Assembly (NCBI GenBank): GCA_008931825.1
Contig: QXVZ01007537.1
Coordinates: 1 to 36,018, forward strand
DNA: 36,018 bases
Source of the DNA: Phallusia fumigata
Lineage: Eukaryota > Chordata > Ascidiacea > Phlebobranchia > Ascidiidae
Direction: 5' to 3'
Positions 21,845 to 32,616 of the stretch are shown here, piece by piece. The notes under the pieces were generated by a model. That model had not been told where the DNA came from. It searched no databases and was given only the letters and a program-made list of their open reading frames with translations. How positions within the stretch are numbered: position 1 is the stretch's first letter; each line of letters opens with the position of its first letter. The position numbers and the translations under genes were made by a program.

Positions 21845-22410
21845 CAGCATAGAAAACCCCAAAACAAAAATAAACACTGTAAACTGTAAACCCTCAATTT
21901 TATGTACAGTTTGATTTTAGTACCAATGCTGAAAAGTATTTAAAACTGATGGGCCTTGTCATCGATCGACGATATTTTACATGACATACAAACTTAAGAC
22001 CAAGCAAACACACGTCGATTTACAATGTTTGCCTAGGTGAACCAAAGCCTTTATAAGCCTGCTGTTCTCTGTGTGCTTCTGCGATATAAAAAAGTTTAAT
22101 CAAATAAAAATTATGTTGTGTCGTATAAATGATGTGCCATAGACAGTTGTACTATATTATGTTTGTCTTATAAAATTTAGCTGCGCGTCACTTGTTTGGC
22201 TTTAAATATCGATGTAGTGTTAAACCTTAACTATTACAACCGTCATTCATAGACCAAATGGAAACATAAATCGCCACAGTGGGTTACAAAGACCGAAAAA
22301 AAATGGACATTTTGGTGAATTCACTTTACACGATAAATCAAAACCCGCTTTATTATCAGTACGAAATTATTTAGAATTATAAAACGCAAAAAAGTAGAAA
22401 ATATTTTCAC

Positions 22411-23585
22411 GACAAAAGTTGCCCACCACAAAATCGTTAAACGCTTAAAGGTGGTTGTTAAAACGAAAGTAGTTGCCAAAAACAAACAGCACGATCGTTC
22501 GATACCAGCGCCAGCCCCCTTATCAAATTTGAGCAAACAACATCGCGACATAAATAGCACACGAAAACTTCCCTGAGGTAAATACAAGCGAGATGGTATT
22601 AAATTTTGTAAGCAACGTTTGCTTTGCTCTCATGACGTCGTTGCGTTGGCTCCGGTTTGTCAATTGCAAAAGTCAGTCTGAACATCGACAAATACACCCT
22701 ACAAGTAAACAAAAAGACTTTCGTTTCAGCCGTTTGCCCCACGTGTTGTGATGTTCATATTTGAATGTCCATTTTCTGTGCACGACCTATAAAACTAAAT
22801 GAATCGTTGCAATAAAATAAAGCGACGAAATAAATTTCATTCCAGTCTGGATTAATCGTTGAAATTCGGTATATTTTATGAATAATACAAAACAGGTTCA
22901 ACCACCTTTTGTATGACAGTTACCGTGAATCTTGGTTTAATGGACGTTTTTACCAATGTTTTATGTTGGTCAGCACCCGAACGGTCCAATGGGCTAAACA
23001 CATTGGTTGTACGAGTCAGATGGTAAGCAGACAGCCTGCAACACAAAATAATTGCTCATTAGGACACCAAGTGACGATAATTAGGTCTAAACAGAAATTG
23101 TGCCTACATTTTGCGGTTTCGCGAATCGACCGTAAATTCAAGTTATACCTTTTACATTGCGCTGCGAACAAAATTGTTGCCAACACATCGACAGTTGTTA
23201 GAGACTTGTGATTAAAACGAAAGTTGTAGCAACCAAACAGTCTTATCGTCCGGTACCAGTGCCCACCCGTATATCAACCTAGGAGCAAACAATATTTCGA
23301 CATGTACAACCAAGGGAAACAGACACTGACGTCAACGCATGTTGGTTATTAATAAATTTTATGAGCGAGAGTTTACTTAGCTCTTGTAATGTTGCTGCGT
23401 TCGCACGCTAAGTCGTGTTGCTAATTACACAAGCTAGGTTGAACGTTGAAAATATATAATTTAACAGAAACGCTTTCATTTTGTTGTTTGTCCGAAGTCC
23501 CGTGATGTTCATATTTTAATGTCGACGCCAGTTTCTGTTTCCTCGCAAATAAAAGCTGATGAGATGTCATTGCGAAATAAATTTG
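22411..23585. repeat. Diverged tandem duplication, unit about 755 bp
   Basis: About 22411-22855 aligns with about 23166-23585 in the same order. Shared marks are ttaaaacgaaagt, a gatacc-agcgcc / ggtacc-agtgcc block, gagcaaacaa, a tattaa...ttgctgcgtt block, and gtgatgttcatatt followed by tgtc and aaataaatt. Identity is clearly below that of a recent duplication. No reading frame is conserved between the copies, so this is non-coding or an old transposable element. Confidence 0.6.
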
Positions 23586-24008
23586 AAATGAAAATAACTT
23601 TTAAATGTAAGGGCAACCATGTCAGTTTTATGCCTTTCGGAAAACCCCTTCATAAAATAATTTATTGTAGTGCTTGGTGATTACGCAAACAGAAGCATTG
23701 TTGCAAAATTTTCATTCTTATAATGTATTGGAGACCACAGAACCGCCTAGGTTTAACAAAGGGTACGATTGCGTGGTGTTAAAAACTTTGTTTTAAACAT
23801 TACTTCGTGATTAAACATAGGTGGTTCACTGTATAGCCTACACCATGACGTGACATTTTATAGCTCTTTATATTGTTACAATGTTTGTTAACCTCTGTCA
23901 CATAACGGTTAAATTTTATACGTCTTGCAATGATCCATATAAAACCAATTAATCTGGTGAAACAATCGGGCCCATTCTGCTGAGCAAACATGTACAGTCG
24001 TAGGGCTA

Positions 24009-24090
24009 GATAATTAGCACCCCCAAGATAATCAGCACCCTACGATAATCAGCACCTCAAGATAATCAGCACCCGCAACATAATCAGCAG
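24009..24090. repeat. Minisatellite, GATAATCAGCACC unit of 17-18 bp
   Basis: Five consecutive imperfect copies of GATAATCAGCACC plus 4-5 variable bases start near 24009, 24027, 24044, 24061 and 24079; the last is partial. It adjoins a copy of another repeat (24087-24141 matches 23031-23085). Confidence 0.8.
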
Positions 24091-24141
24091 CCTGTAATAC
24101 AAAGTATTTGCTCATTACTTCACCAAGTGGCGATCGTTGTG
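24087..24141. repeat. Third copy fragment of the 23-kb repeat
   Basis: CAGCCTGTAATACAAAG and the following TTTGCTCATTA...CACCAAGTGGCGAT match 23031-23085 with scattered substitutions, in the same orientation and about 1,056 bp apart. It shows that the repeat family extends beyond the two-copy duplication. Confidence 0.6.
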
Positions 24142-27100
24142 CTTATCCAAAATTCGTGACTACACATTTATTTATTGCTATCTTATTGCAAATGCAACTG
24201 AGAAATAAACGTCCTGTAACGCAGTTAGTTAGCAAGGAAATGTACTAGATATTTCGAAAAGGTGGCTATGTACTAGTAAAATTTTGTATGTGTTCAAGCC
24301 AAAACCCCACCAAAATAAATATTTTGGCCTACACTGGTATGTGAGATGTAATTATTTAAAATTGCTTTGTGATCCTTTTACTTTGGTTTGTTGTAATCCA
24401 CTACACTTACTTTTAGTTTAAGTTAAAATAATAATTTGTAATGCTCAATCCTGTTTATCAGAGATTTTTAAAGGTTGTAACCACGCATTCGTAAACTACT
24501 GAGAACTGGCGACCGCAGCCTAATTAGAGTGGCCACTTTAACAGTTTAACAGCACAGGTACGGCCCCCTATCAGCAGTTTTGCGACATTTTGTTGGTTAT
24601 CATGTTTTACGGAGTTTGCCACTAGGGGGAATCAATGTTTGTGCGACTTAGGTGCGACACCTTGTGGCCACGTGTCCTTGGTGTTGGGTGCAGACGACAA
24701 ACTTTTTATGTTGTTTAAAGTTTATTTATCGTGTGTTATTCCAAGTTCTTTTTACAATTAGTGTACAGCAATTTTCATTTTCGTTTTTTTATAAGTTTAC
24801 ATTTGTTTAAATTAAATCTAGCCTCAAAAACCGCTTTCATTGTGAAAGATTACCATTGCTTCTTTTCAAAACCGAACCACATAAATTTTAGGTTATTGTG
24901 CAACTTAAAAGGCATGTTAGGGCAGAGGTTGGACTAACTACGCGTTTTTAGCACACTTTGAAACCTGCGTTCAAACAAAATTTATTTTTTCTAATTTTGT
25001 TACAGCAGTGTCTAAGTGTCAAGGTAGTTAGTATCTAGTTTTTGAACTTGAAGTTTTCTGACGCTCACACTCAGTTAGTTACATCGCAAATTACTGTTTT
25101 AATGTAAGTTTTTGTCCTAAAGATAGGTCCCACATGAAGGGAATTGACGTCGTTTGCTTCAAACAAATTCATAATATTTATCCTAATAAGTCCCAACTAA
25201 CACGCATTTGCTGACCTTTCAACTGGTAGGAAACATGGTTTGCAAACCGGGAACGATACAGATTTGATCTGATTTATGACGGTAAAAACCGAACCCCATG
25301 ACTGAAATATGTAATGATTGTAATAAAATTACTGACTATAAAACACAATTGCAGGGTCAAACCACTGTGTTGAGAGTAAGCAAGAATTTACCTTTTTTAA
25401 ATTAAACATAAGATTTGCTTGCTTTTCAATTACATGTGAATTTTATAACATATTTTCGAGTAAACATTTTGCAGGTTTTTACCAAGCTTTTTTAAACTCA
25501 AACTAAAGAAAAAGCGCAAATGTGGAGTTTTCAATACAAAGGGTAGTGTAATTTAGGTTTCAAAAACTGTTGTTTAACAATAAATCAACACTTACCGTGT
25601 GAAGATTTTGTTATTTTTACCTCGTCTTCTCAGCTTTCACCCATTGCTAATGATGCCTCATAAATTTCATGATAACCGTGTTAGATTTTGTGGTAACATT
25701 TTCCTTTAACAAATCACACAAGTGCTTCAAAACTGAGTATAATGGACTTATTGGGCTGCTCGTTAATACCACGATAGATGAACGGCTAAATAAACCATTC
25801 ATACCTTATTTTTTACCCAAAGTTGGTTAAAATGTTCGATCTGTTTTTCTGCATGTTTAAAATTGAGGTAAGGTTTAATACAATCTTATTTACTAACCAG
25901 GGATTACATCATATTACCGTAAGCTACATCTGAAAACCAGAACTAGCCTGAAAACCATTTTTGTGCAGCAATGCGGGAACAAAATAATGTTTTCGTCAAA
26001 TACCCACAGTAACTTTTAAAATGATTTTGAAACCACGTTTCAGCCATCAGTAAAATTTGTCTCCACTGTTTCCCTGGAACAGGCAACCGAAAGGTTCATG
26101 AAAATTGCCCTCGGCACCCTGTGTTTCTCCACATGAAATTGTTACGAGTGTATGCTTTAGGTTCAAGACTTGCTGGCCGTAAACTAGAACGACATTAAAA
26201 TCTGTCGATAATTACCAGACCTATGTACAGAAAATTATCGTTTGTCATAAATCTGCACGTATTTTTTGCAGTGCCATAACAAATGACTCAAAATGTTTTT
26301 GTTACCAGCCACAGTGGAGCATCAGGGCAGGCATTTCCATCACAACATGCTTTATTGTCGTTTTTGCCAATAAAGCCTAACAAATATTGTAATAATCATT
26401 ATTAACATCCGAAAAAGATTTGAGCTGCGCGTTTGTCTTAAAGTCTTAGAATTGAATCAAATCCAACTAAATCCAACTTGGATTTTAGTTTTCAAAAGTT
26501 TATCGCTGAAGTGTTTAAATTTAACATTTGGTAAATTTGGTAATTGAACCAAATTTTTAGTTTGCTCGCACAAAGATCGAAACCAACAAAATTTGGACTC
26601 TATTACATAAAATAATCACTTTTTGGAAGACTTGACTCTAACTTAAGTAACTTTGTGGTGAACAAACTATTCCCCTGACATTCTGAAGAATACATTCATC
26701 GTATTGGATTTGTGTTTCCTGAGTCTGTAACATTAAAACATGATTAAGTGTTTGATATTCATATTTTTGGAGAAGAGGCGGTCTACATCCAAGACGTATG
26801 GGAATATAAATCTTGATTAGGTTTTCTATGTACGTGCATGGTTGAAGCGCCGTGGACCATTCGGCAATCGCTTGCGCCTATGCCTGACTTTGGTGATCCG
26901 CCTTACATATTACAGTACATTGGGTGACACTGTGATTTGTACTACAAATGCAGTTTATTACCGCACATACTACAAGTGATTTGATATGAGCTATGAGTCT
27001 TTAGGGCGTTTTTTTAGGTGCTTTAGTTTTCACCATGGTGTCAACTTTTGTCCAAATAAATGGCAAATTCTTTCGAAGAAGACTTGACTGACCCAACTTG

Positions 27101-30100
27101 ACAAAAACCTAATTTTTTTTCAGAAAATTTATTTGTTTCAAACTTTAAATTCAGATAGATATGTATCTAATGTAGTGAATTGTAAACACCTTTTTTTATA
27201 GTTGATTGAAAGTCCTTAATGTTCGGATAACTTCTTACCCATGCATGGGTAGACGAATTGTTACATAAAACTAGATCTCAATCAGTGTTAAACTATATTA
27301 TATAAATAAGGGGTTGACACTGGTCGTTTTTATTCTGTTTGTTTTGAAAAGAGATTAAACGAAAATTAATGAGCTTATTTACCAGCTCAAAATAACAATG
27401 TCCGATACCTCTAATTCCATTGGTTCTGATTTAACCGAATTGAGTTTTTTATTTTCAGAGATTAATTTCAATGGTTGTTGGTGCCAACGCGTTGAAGTAA
27501 GACCTGGACAACCTCGATTTTCAACTGTGGAATGAAATTCAATTAAGCATGTATTAGACCAAGTTTTTACAGACACACAGGAAAAATTTAAAACGTCCAG
27601 CTTAGTGTAGATGTTACATATGCCAAATGTTGTACTTCTCATGTTGCAACTTCATATCTATCATAAATATGTGTAGACTTTACTCAAACGTTAAACAATG
27701 ATAACAACTAGATTCCCCGAGCCTGAACTTCAGAAGTGGTAGCATTTCTATGTAAAATAACAAAAAACTATGTTTTCATTTTCTGTTTGTATACCTTGTC
27801 ATCGGTTCTATCCTATTTCTCTTCCATATCTTGCCAACATAATGTTCGCAAAAAGTAAAAGTCCTATCAACCACTTAAAGTATAAAAAACTACAATATTT
27901 GTTATTTGCCAAAATATATTTTAGAGCCAATAAACACTGCTCGGTTTTAGTTGCGTACATGATTACAAAATTTTGACTTAGAAATTGTCTTCATCACAAT
28001 GAAATAACTTGTAATAAAATACAATAAGGTAAAAACCGACAGCAGATCACATAGATAACCGGAATCTGACCCTCTAATAGTAGGCATTTACATGTTGGCG
28101 ATCACTTTGTTAACTCGATACGAATAATAGTAATGGTGAAGCTGTTTATCAGATACCAAATCAGTCAACAGTTGTTCTATAAATACATACGTTATATGTC
28201 GCCTGTATGGGCATTGTCAGTCTCTAACAGAAAACAAGTAACTGTAGTCAAGAAGGGTTAGATAGCTAAAGGCAGGAAAGGCAATTAGGCAAATAAGTTT
28301 AAAACCGTCCGCAAAATTCAATACAAACCTTTTGTTCAAAAACTGCCAAGAAGAAACTTGACCTTCATTTTCACTTAACATTGATTCATACCAACATAAA
28401 TTAGTGTGTAACCAAGTCAACGACACGACCATCAATTTCAGTAAAAAATTTTGCACGAATTCAGATGCTAAAAAGTCGTTGTCTGCTTGGTGACACCACA
28501 AACTATCGTCACAAGGCGTCGCACCTGAGCAATTTGACAAGTGTTAACGAAAGGTCATCCACTGGGTGGCGATTTGAGCAAAATTAACCGTGAGCATATT
28601 ATTGGATTTATGGAAACTCTTAAAATATATTGTGCCGTATGAAGCGTTTTAAGAACAACATTATATTTGGAATCGTCTGAAATCCAAACCCTGTCACAAA
28701 TACGGTTTTAATCGTAAAGAACTGTTTATTATTGAGTTTGGCTTTTTCCCAGGAGTTAAATGCAAAAAGGTTTTAAGCTACTTTAAATACTTTTAATAGA
28801 AACTACTTTAAACACTACACCTTTGAAAACATATGAACAGTTCGGTAAAGTGCGGTGGAGGGTGTTCTTAATTTTGTATCGTGATGTGTTTATAGCTGTT
28901 GCTACACTAATTTGTATCAAATCATTTAACTAACGTTTTGTCCAAAATTATTTGTTTGCAGTTTAGATCTAAAGTTTAAACTCAACATGTCTTAAAGCAT
29001 CTTGTGAAAAGGTCATTATACAAGAGCTGTTCGAATGGAGGTTGGGTTGAATATGATTTACATGACCAGAAAACAGAAGGGGAACTGGAGGACTGTTGCA
29101 ATTAACAAAACTATTACCAAACATTTGTGTACAAGTAATGGTAAGTATAGTCAGAAATGTGCATAAACTGTGTTAGGGATTAAGATATTGCGCGATTTCA
29201 CGTTACAATTGCATCAGCTTACTAGGACCTGCTTCTAAACTCAGTACAATCATGTTCCCTGCGTGTGCAAACACTGGCGTCACACCAGCAAAACAAGTGC
29301 TGTCTTTATTGCAGCTAGCTTGCGCCAACACGCCTACAAGTTCGTGGGATTGGTCAACACAAATCCGTTAATCACAACAATAAACCTGCTGACGAAGGTT
29401 GTTACAGCATTGTAATGAAACAACGGAAGACTGAAGATTTACGAGTTGCAAACACGGCTGGGTGTCAGAGCTCGCTTTACGAGCTTTTCCAGCTAATAAT
29501 AACGTGCAGTTGTTTGTACACTGGTAACATCGCGTGACAACAGCACGAAACAATCAACCGTTTATGGATGCATTAATTACTTTCGTTTTGTGTCGGAATT
29601 TTTGACGTGATCAACAAGTACCAAATAATTGCTGGAGGTGATTTTCCGTTTCTGTATGTCGTCATAACAAAGGAAGATACAGTATGGTATGCTTACAAAA
29701 CGGCATGTTGGCGGGGTTTTAAATTATGAAAACTTCACCACAAAAACTGAAGCTCTTTATTAGCCCTCACATGTATTTTTTTGGTAAATATAGATACGTT
29801 CATTGTTATTAGAATGAATTAGAACTACTGTTTTTTTTTTCAAAATTACCAACATATCTGGCACTTTACCCTCTTTTCTTTTGACGCAAATAAAATGAAG
29901 CGAGTTTCGCAAAATAAAACATTTTTATTTCATTGTTAAAATTACAACAATAAATATTTCGGTTTACTTTGTAATATATGGGTTACAGTGATGTTTTCAC
30001 AAACATTGCACAAATAATGTGAAATTCAACTTCAATACTCCAAAATTAAAATCATGGTAAAATGTAGTTAACGAGTTGTTATTAATTGTTTAGAAGTATT

Positions 30101-31323
30101 TGACGTAACACAACGTAGTTGACATCGGAAGGTTTGAAGCAAAATTACTATTTTTCATAATCGTACAACAACTAATTAAAAACAAGATACAAAACATATG
30201 CTATCTTTGGTAAATTTCCATTGAATAATTCTAAACTGAAAGGGCCATATCAATTTTAATAAGGAAGAATTTGGATTACAGCAAAAGCAATATTGTGTGT
30301 TGGTAAGTGATCTAAAAGGCGCTTGAAAATAAACATGACTAAATCAAGTTTTAGGTGCCTTATGCGTCAAAACAGACATGGTAGCAATAAATGAAAAGGT
30401 GGTAGTGGTTAGTTCCGTGGATCTCTTTTGTTTTACTGGCCCATAAACCGACTTTAAAGTTTGTCAACATTGGCGCCCTGTCACGGTGGAGGGTTTAACG
30501 CAAAGTGTATCTCTAACAAAGTGAGCGGTAACTATACTTAACAACACAGTAGTAATCATAATTGTGAAGTCACACATTGCGCAATAAGCTAAAATTGACA
30601 AACAATTGGAAAGCTTAAAAAGCAAAAAATATCTTAGAATTTTAAATCTTGCAAAATCTTCCCATGCAGACGTTCATGGTTTATACATACAGAGTTTTGA
30701 AATAAAAACAAATTAAAGCAACACAAATTGTTTAAATGTATACGTTGCAACTTTTAACTGGATTTTGTGTTCTGTGCATTGTAACCAAGAAGGTTTTAGT
30801 ATAAAGCAAATATAAAGCATTGAGAATTTAAAAATACACCACAACAAATATCATTTACAAAACATAAAATACAGACTTAATTGTTTTGTGTTTCGCTTGT
30901 TGTCAAATCAAGAAACAATAAAGACTGATAAAAAAAAGTTCAAGAACGTATTATTTCATGGGTCGACCGGTTTGTGTTACTATGGATATTAATACTTTAT
31001 CACAGGAATAGATTTGTCCACATGGATGACAACGTTATATCGTGCCTAAAGGAACGCAACTACAAAGTTGGTTCAGACGGACCGTTGCTTCGGCATGCGA
31101 CTGGCCTATTTCTTAGCGGTGCAAATTTGCTGTTGCCAAAAAGTGACTAACAAAACAATAAGCTCCTGTGCGTCACTTACAAATACACCAATGACATTTC
31201 ATAACAATAACATTTGTCTTAAACAGCACAAGAAAAGACGTTTCATGGACTGTAATTATTCAATGACTTAAAACAGTAAAAACACAAAACTTGAGATTTG
31301 TTTGCTTTTGTTTTTCTAGTAAA
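24142..31323. other. Long gene-poor interval between genes B and C
   Basis: I see no supportable coding exons on either strand in 7.2 kb. The longest open frame (28540-28217, minus, 107 codons) lacks splice context, domain signs or paralogues in this window. One repeat fragment near 26821-26890 matches the fold-back repeat at 21796 in reverse orientation. The segment nearest 31323 should hold the 3' UTR of gene C; a reverse-strand AATAAA lies near 29925-29935, too distant to assign. An unannotated non-coding transcript cannot be excluded. Confidence 0.5.
26821..26890. repeat. Second copy of the fold-back repeat core
   Basis: The segment GTTTTCTATG...GACCATTCGGCAA...GCGCC matches the reverse complement of about 21800-21862, with a diverged middle. 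The hairpin arms seen at 21796 are not preserved here. Confidence 0.5.
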
Positions 31324-32616
31324 TCAGGCGCTTGGTGGATCTGCGGCAAACAAAATATGCTTAAGGTTTGCAAACAGTTACAGGTAACAAACTTACCTTT
31401 CGGGATAAAAGTCGGTTTCTTCTTAATAGGAGGCTTTGGTGGTTTCTTTTGTGAGATATTCTCAGCGGCAACTGTATTTACACAAACCATGATTTTATGA
31501 ACGTGAAAAGAAGCCATTTTCCCGAATCTGGGGAATTTATTAAAAAAAACTAAAACAGTAATATATAAACTTATGTATTATTGTTTTGCAACTTATTTTT
31601 GATGTTCTCAAAACTACTTTTAAAACTTATTCGTTGATTGCTATCTAATACTCACCATCAGTTGTTGGCCTTTTGGGCTTGTTAACTTGTGCATAGGTGT
31701 CTCCGTTTAGTTCAGAGATTTGGTAAGATGCGCTGTACAATGGATTAAACCTCTCTTCCTTTTCACTCGTAGATGACAAACTAATTGAATGGAAATCAGA
31801 CTTCAGGACAGGGTAGGAACCGTACAATGGATTTTGCTTCTCTTCTTTTTCGGCTGAAGTAAATATGCCGTTTATAAGCGTTGCTTGGTTTACCAAACAT
31901 TTGGAAAAAAATTATTACTTTTTGATTTCTTAGCTAAGTCTACTTGAGCGTAAACATCTCCGCTTACTGCACTTGCTTGCACAGGCGAGTAAAGTGGGTT
32001 AACTCGATCTTCTTTGTCAGCTGCAAAGAAAGTATGTTGGTCAGTTTTGCTGAAAACAATCATTAATTTTTCATCAAACCAAGTGTTATAAATCGAAAAT
32101 ATTACCAAAATTTAACTGCTTTAAAAAACTCTTCGTGTCGAGTTTACCTGATTCAGTCTCGTCGGCAAAAGCATTTTGGATCGCGTCAGGGTCACTGAAG
32201 TCGCCATATAATGGGTTTACCCTCTCTTCTTTAGCCGAATCTGGAAAGTATATTTCATCAATACATAACAAAAAAATATGAAAAGGAAAAAGGTGGAACA
32301 GTTTTGTTACGTTTTTGTTTTTTCTTGTTAAAATCCACTGTCGCGTATTCGTCCTGTGGGTTTGTGGCTGATTCATCTAAAAACAAAAATCAAATCAATG
32401 CAAACAGGTCATCTCGCACATCTCGCAACTCAAAGCAGTATATCATCCTACTAAAACCAGTTGGTTTTTATAGTTTGTACTTTGATCAATGAAAAAAACA
32501 ACATTTTTTTGTAAATCACTGATGGTTTGATTTGATTTTGTGTAATACATATATGCATTTACCTTTCTGAGAAGCTCTGTACATGTTGCCATTTCCTACA
32601 TTTTCATTTGTAGGCA
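31324..32616 (-). other. Gene C modular tail: NPLY and YAxV cassettes
   Basis: Exons 32616, 32376, 32240, 32020, 31853, 31471 and 31340 (5' ends) mirror the gene B tail. The motif order is DEYATV, NPLYG, NPLYS with DVYAQV, then one long exon with NPLYG, NPLYS and DTYAQV, then the PPKPP exon (75 bp) and a 17-bp terminal exon. The 54-bp linker exon after the membrane helix and the 17-bp last exon have the same lengths as in gene B, which supports both models. Confidence 0.8.

Larger units (their letters stand above)
20919..22410. other. Repeat-bearing flank downstream of gene B
   Basis: This stretch should hold the 3' UTR of gene B and then mobile-element debris. An AATAAA at 21869-21874 is 950 bp from the stop and is only a weak poly(A) candidate. 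It contains a hAT-like terminus, a tRNA-like SINE and a fold-back repeat, listed separately. No additional gene is supported. Confidence 0.5.

Noticed and set aside
24009-24090. CRISPR-like array
   Set aside because: Units are only 17-18 bp with 4-5 variable bases and no spacers; the genome is eukaryotic, and this is a minisatellite.
28217-28540. Minus-strand 107-codon frame as a gene
   Set aside because: It is isolated, has no conserved motifs and no convincing splice sites, and is within chance length for 36 kb read in six frames.
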